Assembly: GCA_003024785.1 (NCBI GenBank)
Contig: PUQB01000151.1
Location: forward strand, 248,001-312,000
Reading direction: 5' to 3'
Length of the DNA: 64,000 bases
From: Selaginella tamariscina
Lineage: Eukaryota; Streptophyta; Lycopodiopsida; Selaginellales; Selaginellaceae
Part shown: positions 1-12,520 of the stretch, one piece after another
How positions within the stretch are numbered: the first letter of the stretch is position 1
Layout: every line of letters begins with the position of its first letter
Made by a program: the position numbers and the translations under genes
The notes under the pieces: generated by a model
The model's input: the letters and a program-made list of their open reading frames with translations, nothing else
Told to the model about the DNA's origin: nothing
Database searches by the model: none

Positions 1-1683
1 TAATTAATTAAAAAATAATGCTCACTTTATGAATTAGGATGCATTCTTATCTTTTTTATAAATATCATTTTTAACTTAGTGTCGATAAGATAAATGAAAC
101 ATAACCTTAACCATTAAATTGGTGAATATATATTTAAACAAGGTCTTCCAACATGTAAATAAATTATTAAACAAAAAATATTTAATTAACTTTTTGACAT
201 GACATACTCTATCACAATAAGGAGTAATCATAACCCTACACATAAAATAAGTGACATATTTATACAAATTATGATAACTATTAAGGTATAACATATTTAT
301 ACAAATTAAAAGCTAGAGCAACATAAAAAGTAGCGTAACATTTTTAATAATGCAAAATGAAATAATGTAAAGAGACACTATGTAAAAAAATGCTTTCCAT
401 GTAGAAATAAATGCAAGTACTGCAAGTACATGTCATTTAACATTGAGGTTTAATATGTATCTCTACAGTATTAAGATATCATTAAAGAACATAATTATTA
501 TATACATAATAAATCTCAACTTTGATTTTAATTTGTTATACAATATAAAATATTAATTTTTGCACGTAGTATTTATTATAAACAAATTGACATGAAAATT
601 CTCAATTTTATGTCAATTTTCACACTAGTTTAAAAAAAGAAATGTTATTCTTTATAATAACTTGTAAAAAATAAATTTAATTTATGTCAATACATCATTA
701 CTCTTACTTCCTTGTACATACGTCACAACTTAAGATTAACTTATGAAATGGATTAAGAACACTCCTTATCAATGTTGAATCTACATTATTACATTTTGAA
801 TATTTTATATCTAAAGAGTAAATCAATTTACATGGAAGGCTTTATTTAAGTACATATTTAAAATTTAGTTTCTTTAGCCATTTTATTCACATTAAATTAA
901 AAGTAACACACTAAGCATCTTGACTTATCATTATTTTGTACTTATGAGTATGAGCAATTTGATTTTTTAATATATTATTAATTTTTTAATGATTTAATGA
1001 TTTATGATGAGTTACACTTATGATACTAGGTAGGTTAGTGACACTTAAACTCATATTTAATACAAAGAAAGTTAGCACTTAGTGCTAACACACTTAAGTT
1101 AAAACGGTAAGATTTTATCGTGAAAACTAAAGAAAGTATGTATGACAAACATATTATCGTTTAAAAAAAATAGGACTATATTATAATGGAACTCTACAAC
1201 ATCACAACTTTATTTAGTTTGCTATCTTTAAATTAATTATTATTTTCATACAGCTCTATTTAATTAACTGTAATAATTAAAGTTCATCCCATATTTTTAG
1301 TTTGTAAATAACAATGAGTACGCATGTGTATGCACATGTATTTATTTAAATTATACATTAAAGTGCTTCACATTGAGCAAAATGTTCCACCATTCAAATT
1401 TTTATAAATGAATAAACTGTGTGTATTTCACTATATGTATTTAATTTAAAAAACTATAAATAATTGGCAAAACTCTGTAGAAAAACTGTATGCATAATAT
1501 AAAATATTTAAAAATAAATCGTATTAATTAGCAAATTTTTATATAGAATATTAATATACAGTAATATTATAATCTTAATGCAAGGCAATAATAAAAATAG
1601 ATATATTCTACATAGATATCCAGCCGTTGTGTGAACGTGACGGTGTATTTCTATGGTACATATATGTAGTGTGTGTACCTTTG
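1..1683. other. AT-rich intergenic sequence
   Basis: This stretch is very AT-rich with frequent stops in all frames, and I see no coding exon, RNA gene or clear mobile element in it. The last 60 bases before the NYN gene are richer in GT and may belong to its 3' untranslated region, because that gene ends at 1684 on the minus strand. Confidence 0.7.
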
Positions 1684-2739
1684 CTATTCTTGATCGTAGT
1701 TATCGCATTCAGACTCATCCTCGTCGACGACGAACCTGTGTGTTCTAGGATCGACACATGTTGTATTGAGCAACCTCTCTCTGTAATCTAAGTGCTCCAA
1801 GTCTTCCTCCTCGTAACATGTATCCGTCACGTCCAGCAGCTCCCTGGTTAACAGATCCTGTGCAAGCCACTTCTTTGCAGCGGAGAAAGCCTCTGCCTGT
1901 GCTGCTCCGCTCGACACGTCGCCCCATGAAAGCCATGCATCGGAATACCTTCTGAGACAGTCCGTATTTCCTATCACCACCGTTCTCACTTTGGCAAGCC
2001 TTGCATTTCTCAGCACGTTTCCGAACCCGGAGTCGTCCGAGACAAGGCAGACGACACCACCACCTGTAGAGCTCAGCTCTGCGATTCTCCTCTTAAGCTC
2101 TATGTCGGCTGCCTCCGGCTTGTCCGAGACAGTTCTTACAAACACGCCTGCCCGACGGAGATCGGAGGCCAGCCCGTAACCCACACGGGGCACGACTACC
2201 CCACTGGATGCCGCACGGTACCGCTGTTCCTTGTCCGCAATGACGGCCTGGAACTTAGCCTTGCGTTTGCCCTTGAGCATGTTCATCCTGGTCATCCTCT
2301 TCTGTCTCTCTCGCTCGTGTAGCTGCTTGAAGTGCTTCTTGAGGTCGAAGGTTCGTCTTGCACTTGCGGCCGCAGAGCTGACATTGATACGGTACCAACG
2401 GTTTAACCATGCCTGTCTTCTCCAGGAAGTCGAGGGCCTTCCTCTCCGTCTCTGTTCTCGCATCCACCCTGGGATGTGGATGAATGCGTGCCTGTTCGCG
2501 AGCGCCACTGTCTGCTGCACGCTTCCGAATGCCGCCGCGGCCTCCTTGAGCCGTGTGGCTACTGTAAATGGAGAGAGTGTGGGTGGCTTGTTGTCCAGGT
2601 CCCACAAGATTGACACTGTTCTAGATGGAGTTGCCAGTGTGGATTCGTTTCGACTGCTGCAAACTGCCCGACTACTGCATTTTCTTACCCGTGCCCTCTT
2701 GAAATCATTCAACGGTGGCAGGAAGCCAAGTGCTGCCAT
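1684..2739 (-). CDS. NYN-domain / C2H2 zinc-finger nuclease-like protein (frame disrupted)
   Basis: The open frame is an intronless 351 codons. Residues 1 to about 40 are rich in Arg, Ser and Ala and could be an organellar transit peptide. A NYN (PIN-like) ribonuclease domain follows. Its first acidic motif is ILWDLDNKPP near residue 45, a middle motif is VSDKPEAAD, and a late motif is LVSDDSGF. The layout matches a plant family of putative endonucleases with a C2H2 finger between the first and second acidic motifs. Here the finger (CQLCGRKC, then KKHFKQLH) is split between frames. The Cys half lies in another minus-strand frame at about 2350-2450, so the longest frame carries a meaningless stretch between two compensating indels. 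The C-terminus is acidic. Family function is RNA cleavage; the target is unknown. A sequencing error is likelier than true decay because everything else is conserved. Confidence 0.87.
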   Translation of the reverse strand: MAALGFLPPLNDFKRARVRKCSSRAVCSSRNESTLATPSRTVSILWDLDNKPPTLSPFTVATRLKEAAAAFGSVQQTVALANRHAFIHIPGWMREQRRRGRPSTSWRRQAWLNRWYRINVSSAAASARRTFDLKKHFKQLHERERQKRMTRMNMLKGKRKAKFQAVIADKEQRYRAASSGVVVPRVGYGLASDLRRAGVFVRTVSDKPEAADIELKRRIAELSSTGGGVVCLVSDDSGFGNVLRNARLAKVRTVVIGNTDCLRRYSDAWLSWGDVSSGAAQAEAFSAAKKWLAQDLLTRELLDVTDTCYEEEDLEHLDYRERLLNTTCVDPRTHRFVVDEDESECDNYDQE

Positions 2740-2828
2740 AGCTGCTTAGAACCCTAGGAACAGGGCATACACGTTCCAGTTGGTCGGGTTCACCTTCCAT
2801 TTATCAATACGATTCTTTTCATGGAAAC
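2740..2828. promoter_or_regulatory. Short divergent intergenic region
   Basis: Only 89 bases separate the start codon of the minus-strand NYN gene from the first in-frame ATG of the plus-strand PPR gene. Promoter or 5' leader elements of both genes must lie here or overlap the neighbouring coding sequence. No clear TATA box is visible. The role is inferred from gene orientation only. Confidence 0.4.
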
Positions 2829-4542
2829 TTGATGAACGATCAGGCCCAAGTGAAAGCCTACGGCCTGTTGCTGAAGAAGTTTGCGCAGACGAGAGCTGTC
2901 CGAGAAGGCAGAAACCTCCACGGACAGCTCTCCAGCATCGGCTACGACACACACACATTCCTGGGCAACCAGCTGGTGCTCATGTACGGGAACTGTGGGT
3001 GTATGCAGGACGCTCGGTCTTCATTCGACAGGATCTCCCAGAAGAACAGCTTCTCCTGGAACATACTTCTCACTGCACACGCCCAGAACGAGGATCTCCA
3101 CAATGCGAGAAATCTTCACGAAATGCCACAACACACATTGATTTCCGCAACCCAGATGATGACAGGATATGCGAAACACGGTCATGTGGAAGAAGCCAGG
3201 GAGTTGTTTGAGCAGATGCCTGAGCGGTGCATAATCGCGTGGAACGCGATGATGGTCGGATATGCTCAGAATGGACATATGCAGGAGGCCAGGAGGATGT
3301 TTCATAGAACTCCCGTGAAGAACATTGTCAGCTGGAATGCGCTTCTTACTTGGTGTGGTAAGAAGCAAGAGATCGATCAAGCTATAAAGATTTTAAGCTC
3401 ATGCCACAGCACGACCTTACTTGCTGAACTCGCTTCTCGCTGCGTATGCCCTTCACGGGCATACCCAGGAAGCAATGAGTTTGTTCATGGAGATGCCGGA
3501 GAAGTCCATCGTTTCAGTAACAGCTATGATCGAGGTGTTTTCCAAGTCCGGGAAGATAACCCCAGCTAGAGAAATCTTTGAGAAAATGCCCCAGAGGGAT
3601 GTGGTAGCATGGACCACCATGGTTACTGCATATGCCCAAGGAGGAGATCTCGAAGAAGCTCGTGAACTCTTTGATCAAATGCCATTCAGGGACGGAGTGG
3701 CTTGGTCAGCGATATTGGCAGCTTACAAACGGAAAGGAAACCTGGACGGCGCCATGAAGACGTTTACCGAGTCCGGTGAGCAAGCGGTTTCTTCGTGGAA
3801 CACAATGATCGGGGCATTTACCCAGAAGGGGCAACCGCTGGAGGCTCTTAATCAGTTCAGACTCATGGACTTGGAAGGGATAAAGCCTAACAACGTGACG
3901 TACTCGAGTGTTATCGATGCGTGTGCAAACCTTGCGGAACTCTCCACGGGGAAACTCCTTCACACCGAGGTCGCTGACAACTTGGATGTTGTGGTGTTAA
4001 CTTCGCTGGTGAACATACGCCAGGTGTGGGATGCTGGATGTGGCATTTGAGATGTTCGTAAGAGTGCCTTGGCAGGACATGTTGTCGTGGAACACGATGA
4101 TATCGGCGTACGCACAGAATGGGAGAGCAGAGGAGGCGGTGATGCTGGTGAGGATCATGGCTGTGGAAGGCGTGAAGCCAGACAAGGTGTCGTTTCTGAG
4201 CGTCTTGTCGGCGTGCAGTCACGAGGGGCTGGCCGAGGAGGATGGACGTGCTTCGTGACAATGAGAGAGTACCAAGTTCCGCCCGATGTTGAGCATTATG
4301 TGTGTATGATCGACACGTTAGGACGTGTGGGCAGGTTAGAGGTAGCCGGAGAGTTGATAAAGAGTATGCCATTCGAGCCGAAGAGTATTGAATGGAGAAC
4401 TCTATTGGGTGCTTGTCGGGTTCATGAGGATGCAGAACAGGCTGCTTCGGTCGCCGAGCATATACTTGAGGACGGTTCATCCTCTTCTTATGTCTTGCTT
4501 TCACATATATGCTCAGTTAATCAAAAGAATTCACTTATATAA
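2829..4542 (+). pseudogene. Pentatricopeptide repeat (PLS-type) protein, broken frame
   Basis: The sequence encodes a run of about 12 pentatricopeptide repeats with typical motifs such as IAWNAMMVGYAQNG, VVAWTTMVTAYAQ and MLSWNTMISAYAQNG. These repeats bind single-stranded organellar RNA and act in editing, splicing or processing. The frame starts at ATG 2829 and breaks repeatedly. Local indels occur near 3110, two near 3400-3420, and further shifts near 4030 and 4258. The final part (VLSACSHEGL, then IDTLGRVGRLEVAGELI and WRTLLGACRVHEDAE) is the usual lead-in to the E and DYW domains. The protein then stops at 4542 after SSSYVLLSHIC, so the E/DYW deaminase region is missing. Either it is a truncated pseudogene or the shifts are assembly errors in a gene that still lacks its tail. 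It lies head-to-head with the NYN gene. Confidence 0.88.
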
Positions 4543-4829
4543 ACCTACCGGGCTTCATAATAATGGGATAAATATAATTAAATCTTTAAAGACCATTTTT
4601 ATTATAATTCTTAAAATTAAATGTTGGAATTTAAATGACTTATTGAATTGTGACCTATTTCAATTCAATATTTTAAAAAATAGAAATTCAAAGAGGTTGC
4701 ATGATAGAAACAAAGATATTTTCTATTACTCAAGACAAATAAATAGAGTACATTTTATACATTACATATGTACATCTTATAATTTTAAAACAATATGAAA
4801 TCATTTGGCGGGTTGTTTAATCACGCTGC

Positions 4830-5600
4830 GAATATTCACTGTCATCATTTATTAACAACTGACTGACGTATATGTAGATCCATATATGTATGTATACATT
4901 ATATGTATATATGTTTCTGTGTGCACATTCCAGATGTATGTTTGAATCCACACACACACACACACACACACATGCTCAATTATAAAAACATTTCACTTAT
5001 ATAAAGCTAGAGTCAAAACTCAGGTATCAATATGATTTCATATATGTTTACCATGTAGATAATAACTTTGAACTTTACAATTATGTGTTGAATTTGATAA
5101 GTTAATAATGATTTAATATCAACTTAATACTTTTGTTTTGGAAAGAATAACCGAGTAAACGAGCTACAGTTATAATAATAATATCTGAAAAAACATATTA
5201 TTTATGATTCAATTCATTATCTAGATAAGCTGTTTATCCAAGTTAAATGACATCTTCTAATATGCAAATTAGATAAACAATTACATTTTATATAATTATA
5301 ATTGGTAATACTATGTTTAGCTGTGTGTGTGTGTGCGCGTGCGTGCACGGCATCTGCGTGTTATATAGTGATTAACCTTCGGAATCTTTTATTAAAAATC
5401 ACTTTATATACCAAACTAGTTACATGTATTCATTATTAATAATTAAACATAATTAAAAAAGGAATATTCATAACTTCCGTAAAGTATGTATTTGATTAGA
5501 ATATACTCATACATGTTGGTTTTTGTAATTGAGGCACATACATAATAAAATCAGGTTTTAAACCATATAAATATTTAAATATTTAAAATATTCAATGTAA
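4830..5600 (+). repeat. Dispersed AT-rich repeat module, copy 1
   Basis: Successive blocks here recur downstream. 4830-4925 matches 6370-6475, 4960-5045 matches 6500-6580, 5320-5400 matches 8253-8360, and 5455-5600 matches 6810-6960 and 8565-8715. The block at 5085-5270 also occurs inverted at about 27990-28175. The copies are clearly diverged, so the family is old. No terminal repeats or coding capacity are visible, and its class is unknown. Confidence 0.7.
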
Positions 5601-6369
5601 AGCTAATAATTGTAAGAACGAACATATATGACAAAAGAAAATAAAATCTTATAATCATTATTAATACACACATTATATAAAACCTAGTTCCAGTGTTATT
5701 GTCTGTTATATTTTAGGTATGCGATTAGTCATTTTATATAGTACTTTTACATAAAGTTTTGGAATTGTATAAAATAATAAGTATATATATATTATATACG
5801 TGTGTATGTATGTATTGTTTGTTTCTATTTTTTCATTTTTTCTTTTATAATTGTACAAATGAGACCTAACCCTGTCAAGAGTTTAAAATAAATCGAATAT
5901 TTCACAAAGTCAAAAATAAAATATGTCATAACAATATATTTTATGAATAAATTAATCATTAATATTAAATTTATAAGATGTAAAATTAATTATATCGTAT
6001 GATAATGTATTATTGGTGGTTCTGATATATTTAGCACTATGTTAAACTTAATAATAAGAATAAAAATAATTGATATTCCTAAGATAAATTATCAGTCTCT
6101 TGTACAATATCGTTGGATACTCAGCAGTTATACATACGTGCACATGTGTGTGGACTGTTGTGTGTGTGTAGAGACAGGAGAGAAAGAGAGAGGGACCATT
6201 ATAAACATATAACACAGACAAGTGTGTTGTGGGTGTGCGTGCGCGTGTGGATTATATTAGTCCATTTGAAATGTATGAACTAACTGAAAATCAACAAGCT
6301 GTAATATAACAAATACATCCATATGTTACATCTCATAATTTTAAAAACAATATGGCAGAAGATCATGCT

Positions 6370-6960
6370 GCCAATACTTCACTGTCATCAAATATTAAAC
6401 AACTGAGTGACATACACATACGTATATGTAGATCCACGTACATGTATGTATACATTATATGTATATGTATCTGTGTGCATATGTTTTGCATCCACACGCA
6501 TGCACACACACAATTAAAAAGAATGCACTTATATAAAGTTAGAGTTTAACTTCCAGTACATATAATGGATCAATATGAATTTTAAATTACAATTATGTGC
6601 TAGAATTTTAATAAGTTAATGATTTATGTCATTTTTAATACATTAATAAGGATAGACGTGTGGTCGAAGACGTCGACTCACATGTATAGTAATAAGATTT
6701 AAGTTTTTTAATTATTCATCATATAAACTCGTTATATAGATGAGAAGTTTATTAAGTTAAATGACATCAAAATGTGTGTGAGAGAGAGAGTTCATGGTTA
6801 TGTTGAAGTATTAAATTTAAATATGTAATTATGTATTTGATTAAAATACACTCGTACATTGCCTTTTGTAATTATATATAAAGTATTTGAGGCACTTATA
6901 TAATAGGTCTAAACGTGAAACAAGTAAATGAGGTATTAAAAGCAGTTTAGTTAAAATACA
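6370..6960 (+). repeat. Dispersed AT-rich repeat module, copy 2
   Basis: This is a second, diverged copy of the module at 4830-5600, in the same order and orientation. Shared landmarks are the block beginning TTCACTGTCATCA, the CTTATATAAAG motif after a CA run, and the TATTTGATTA block near 6835. It lacks the (GT)n-centred part present in copies 1 and 3. Confidence 0.65.
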
Positions 6961-7991
6961 AATTTGCATTTAAACTAGTTTACTACATTGCAATCACTTT
7001 TTGAATATTTTATTATGTCTATAAAACGTCTGTGTATCAAAATGATATTAAAATTATTGAAATTTAAATATAAATATATAATTTATTTATTTTAATTTGT
7101 TTAAAAATAATCATTACATGAGATCAGAATATATTAATAATTTAATTGTTATGTACAATATACAAATACGTAAAATATACAGCGGAATGCTTTCACAGTC
7201 CAGCCCTCTTTTGTATTAGTGATAATTAATTAAAACTTGATTAATTAATAAATATTAAAAACTAAAAAAACATGAATTAAGAAAATTTAATTATACCAAT
7301 ATAGTTGAAATGCATTGGGTTTTTTTAATTTATATAAAATCATTAAAATAATTAATTTAATTAATTGCGATTAAGGGAGGGGGCTGAATTGTGAAAACTA
7401 ACCATGTACACCATACTTTAAAAACCTTAAATCAAAATAATTTAAAACATATGATTTTATGTATAAGTTTTATTATCTTGCTTATTTATTAAATTAGAGA
7501 TGTTGAGAATAAAACTTAAAAAGATCATGATTTTTACCTACTTATATAAGATCAAATGTATATTCTTTGAATTTATTAAATGAATTATTTTTATAATATA
7601 AACATTGATAGTTTATGTAATATTATTTAATATATAAAAGACAGTATTTTATAAAATCAGTATAAGGAAAACATTATATATTTATATATATCATGTATTT
7701 ATATTAATACAAAGACATTATTATATATTTAACATTGTCTTTATATGATATACTAAAACCATATAATAAACAGAATAAGAACGTCTGCCACGTCAGCTTG
7801 GATTGATAGTCATCGAATTATTTATGTAATAATATATTATTATATTTAAATTTATTATTTTGTAGGGTCTTTTATTTACGTAATTATTATATTTAAATGG
7901 TTTTGTTGGGCCAGAGTCTTCCCTTTAAATTTATGGAGTTCAAATCAATTTTTCATTTTTAATATTTTACTTTAAATTACAACTATTAGTA

Positions 7992-8158
7992 AAATCTTAT
8001 TATTAAAGTATTAAATTGACATATTGTAGAAATGATGTACATGATGTAGAAATTCTAATAGTTTATAATTTTATTATAAACTAGCTTTATATATACATTT
8101 CTACATCATGTACATCATTTCTACAATATGTCAATTTAATACTTTAATAATAAGATTT
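7992..8158. repeat. Perfect 62-bp inverted repeat (hairpin)
   Basis: The left arm 7992-8053 is the exact reverse complement of the right arm 8097-8158, with a 43-base spacer. The arms include GACATATTGTAGAAATGATG and its complement. The spacer contains a near-palindrome (TAGTTTATA ... TATAAACTA) and matches a segment repeated at about 8333-8360. The RNA would form a long perfect duplex. It could be a foldback element or the product of template switching. Confidence 0.9.
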
Positions 8159-8249
8159 AGAAAAATTAATTTTAAAAACATTTACAATACTCAAGATAAA
8201 CAGATTACAGTTTAACATGGTAATACAGTGATACATTATTTTGTGACTA

Positions 8250-8740
8250 TGTGGTGTGTGTGTGTGCGTGCGCGCACGCACGGCCCTGTGTGTTTATACA
8301 GTGATTAAGCTTCTGTAAGTGAGTTGTATCTTTTATTATAAACTAGCTTTATATATACCCAAACTCATACTGATGAGTTAACGAAATCATAATAATAACC
8401 ACATGTGTGCGTGTGCCATTCCATTCATTATTAATGGTGTACGTGTGTGTGTGCATGCGTGCAATATAGTTTAGGGTCTAGGGTTTAGGGTTTACCTGTG
8501 CATCACTTAATTATTTGAAGTTAACAAAACTTTGAAGAATCGGTGGGAATGAGCCCTTCACAATAAAAGAGAATATTCATAAGTATTTGATTAGAATATG
8601 CTCATACATATTGCTTTTTTGTTTATATATTATAGTTGAATGATAAGTAAAGCACATATATAATAATTAATTGAGGTTTTAAGCAATTTAAATATTTAAA
8701 TATTTAAAATTTTCTATTTAAAACTAGTAAATGTAGCTTC
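8250..8740 (+). repeat. Dispersed AT-rich repeat module, copy 3
   Basis: This copy contains the GT-rich tract followed by CAGTGATTAAGCTTC, the ACTAGCTTTATATATAC segment, and the TATTTGATTAGAATATG block also found in copy 1. The ACTAGCTTTATATATAC segment also supplies the loop of the hairpin at 7992-8158. Confidence 0.65.
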
Positions 8741-10180
8741 CCAAACCATCCGCAGTTTGTAAGAAAGGAAACAAATTTTAAAATCATTATTAATATAAGG
8801 AAAAATATTATAAATACAATGTACGATGTATACATCGTGTGAAAACTATAAAAGACAGGCACCTTACAAATTAGTAGAATTTTATTATTATTCAGATATA
8901 TAAAAACACCTATAATATTGATATGCTATATTATTAGTTATTGATGGTATTGTTATACATACGTATACATGACAAGTATATATTTTAATCCATGTTTTAC
9001 TACGTGCTATTTACTTTAAAATAAAATATAGAACTTTGCGAGAGAGACATTATGCATTACAGATGTATGTATACGGATTTCATACGACTAACACATGATG
9101 TGTATATATGTATATGGAATAATATATAAAGAAATAAATCTATATTCATCTAACGAAACACTTGAGACATGTATATGTATATATATAGACACACGTATGT
9201 GTGTGTGCATATACATAAACATGCATAAATGTGTATGCATTGTATGCATAAACACACACACACACACTTTTTGTTGTAGTATACTAAAACATGCTTACAT
9301 GACAATTATAACTGGTACATTAGTATGATATGCATATACTATCATGTATGGTACGTATATGCTTATGTATTATATGCATAGGCGCATATGTGTGTAAATG
9401 TGTATATTAAATAATAGGTATTCTACATAACAAACAAACACATATATTATTATACAATATAAACATACATACGCGTAACCAGCTTGAAGTTATATATTTA
9501 ATCACATGATATTATGTATAAATAATATATCATTAAACTAATAAACTTATATACCACACTATATTAAGAAAGAACATTATATATGTAAAAAATTTAAAAT
9601 AAATTTATAATATAATAAACACAAAATCTTGTACAATTTATTGATCTTCTATAAACGCTTGCTATCTGCCGGGAAGAGGTATATTTTTGCATTATATATA
9701 TAAAGAAATTAATTAATATAGTTAAAGGTTTGTAATATCTGTATATGTTGTATACTGCATTATATGCTGCAAATAAGAAAAGCATATAATTTTTTAATAT
9801 TCCACTCTAAAGTCTTTCCAACACGTGTGCATAACTAGCTTTACAAACGAAACTTTGTTGAAATAGTTTAAAGTAACAAGTAAGTCAAAAGGATGCATTT
9901 TTAAAAAGTAAAAAAAAGCTCCTATAAAAATAAAGATGTATATAGAACATACGGTTAAGTTCCTGTAATCTGATAAAAATCTTTCTTAAATAATAAGAAA
10001 AAACATTATATATCATATCATATATAATGTTTGATATTAATATTAATACAAAGACATTATTATATATTTTACATAAGGATGATTTTTATAAATATAACCG
10101 TACCTATATAAGGTCAAACATATCATTAAAATAAATGCGTATATAAAACAATTCAGTAAAACTTAAAATTATATTAATCA

Positions 10181-10821
10181 AACTAAGAATATCCAAATAG
10201 GATATATGGACCTATAGAATCTGAACTCAACACGCCTTTAACATTTTTATAAACCATACACGTGTAAAAAGCAAGTGACACGTCATATCGGTATCTCTTG
10301 ACGTGGCAGAACCTGAGTGCTTGGCAAATTGACTGAGGAGAACATGTCCGCTGACGCGGCGGAAATCTAGTGGTCCCTCCATAACGGTCCCAGTACACAT
10401 TAACGTAAATGAGATTTAAGCCCCCGTGTTGATTTAGGGTGTTCTGTCATCACTCTATGTGTTGGATCTGGAAAGCGCGAGCGTCTTCATGTTACAGGTG
10501 ATTTCTAGTGATTACTGTTCTAGCGCCTTATATTTGTTAATAAAATCTCTGATCCGAGCAGGAAATCTGTGAAAATCTTAGTAAATTCGAAGATTTTTCT
10601 GCTCGCGCTTAGGTTTTCGTTTCGTAGGAATTCGTTCAAAAGTCGCGATTTTGGCTTAAGAACGGCTTCTCAAGATTCATATCATTTGGCAGGATCAGCT
10701 TGGATTTTAGCAACCAAAATCTTCACTAGCACAATAGATTTCTGAAGCGGTACATCGGATTTAGCAGGAAATCCCTGAAATCGGCTAGAAAGTTTCCCAA
10801 AAGCCGCGATTTTGGGCGAAA
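10181..10821 (+). promoter_or_regulatory. Probable promoter and 5' leader of PECT1
   Basis: Base composition rises sharply from about 10260 compared with the AT-rich DNA upstream, and the sequence runs directly into the PECT1 start codon at 10822. ACGTGG/CACGTCA-like motifs near 10275-10310 and a TTTAGGG telo-box-like motif near 10433 are visible. No spliced leader can be defined from the sequence alone. Confidence 0.45.
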
Positions 10822-12467
10822 ATGGCGTGGAGTGTGGTGGGTGCAAGATATGCAGACGGGCAGCAGATAGCGCAGCTCGTCTTAGCTGGTCTGATGCTCG
10901 GAGCAGCTATACTCGGACTGTCGTCACATTTTTTCGGATTTGCCCCGGTTGCATTGCCGGCTTTCGGGGTCTTTTTCCCCAAGAGGGAAAAACGGAGAGT
11001 GAGGGTTTATATGGACGGGTGTTTCGATCTTATGCACTATGGGCATGCTAATGCGCTCAGGCAGGCCAGGGCTCTCGGAGACGAGCTTGTTGTCGGTGTT
11101 GTTAGTGATGAAGAGATTGTTGCTAACAAGGGTCCCCCTGTTATGTCCATGGACGAAAGGTCAGTAAACTTAGTTGCATATATACACGATGTGTGTGTAT
11201 GTGTGTGCGCGTGTAAGGTTTTATTGTTAAGTTCTGCTTTTTAGTTTTTCTTATACATTACTACATCCCGGTTATCTGGGGATTTGGTTCGCATTTTGTA
11301 TTTTATTCATTTTGTATTTGGTTCTTTTCCTTCTCTCTCTATAGACACACACGCACATACACATGCCTGCGCTGCCGCTTGAAAACATTAGTTTGCTTGA
11401 TATTGTTAAGTAAAATCAACTTGCATCCCTGTTACTGGTTTAGTTTAACAAGTTACCCACGCGAACGCACCACACAAGTTGGTTCTTACGCGTTTATGAA
11501 CAGGCTGGCTATGGTACGAGCAGTGAAGTGGGTGGACGAGGTTATAGAAGAGGCACCATACGCAATCAACGAGGAGTTTATGAACAAGCTCTTCACGAAG
11601 TACCGGATCGATTACATAATTCACGGCGACGATCCGTGCCTGCTTCCTGACGGCACAGATGCTTATGCACATGCTAAGAAGCTGGACGTTACAAGCAGAT
11701 AAAACGCACCGAAGGAGTTTCTAGCACGGACATAGTTGGTAACGCAATCTTCTTTTCCATCTGTGTGAAAATATATAGAAAAATATAATATGGATATGTA
11801 TGTGGGTGTGAGTTTGTAACTGGTCAGGCAACACATTTAAATGCACGCACATGCATATGTGTGTGTGGTGTGTGTGTGTGTGTGTGGTGTGATACGTGGT
11901 GCGTGTGTTATACATTTTTTATAAACAGGAAGGATGCTGCTTTGCGTGAGGGATAGGCCACCGAGTGAGGTGCAAAATCACACGTCTTTACAACGCCAAT
12001 TCAGTCACGGACATAGTCATGGCCCAGATAAGACTCAGATTTCTCATTTTCTGCCAACTTCAAGGCGTATCGTCCAATTTTCAAATGGGAAGGTTCGTAA
12101 GATATACTCCTTTGAACATATTATTATGGTTTATTTAAACTAATAGCCTGCCAGCTTATAGGTCTATGTTTTAGACTTGTGGATTCTGAACCTAAAAGTG
12201 TACATGTCTAATTATTAAGAGCTTATTGGTTGACAACTCTTTACAGGGACCAAGGCCAGATGCACGAATAATCTACATTGATGGCGCGTTTGACTTGTTT
12301 CACGCTGGACATGTGGAGGTATGTATTCTCCTTCTAGTTTATATTCTGCTTGCTAATATTTTTCTTTTATCTCTTATAGTTTTTGAAACGTGCAAAGGAA
12401 TTAGGAGACTTCCTGCTCGTGGGCATTCACACTGACCAAACTGTCAGGTACGTACATGCATACTCCT

Positions 12468-12520
<53 letters not shown>

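Larger units (their letters stand above)
4543..10180. other. AT-rich intergenic DNA with dispersed repeats
   Basis: No coding exon is recognisable here. The stretch holds (CA)n and (GT)n runs, repeated modules listed separately, a long hairpin at 7992-8158 and a telomere-like motif near 8475-8495. The short open frames (for example 6352-6549 and 9095-9328) consist of microsatellite-derived residues and show no family signature. Confidence 0.65.

Noticed and set aside
2231..2749. 172-residue plus-strand frame overlapping the NYN gene
   Set aside because: It is antisense to conserved NYN domain sequence and shows no family signature.
10183..10398. 71-residue minus-strand frame upstream of PECT1
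   Set aside because: It lies in probable promoter or leader DNA of a plus-strand gene, with no recognisable motif.
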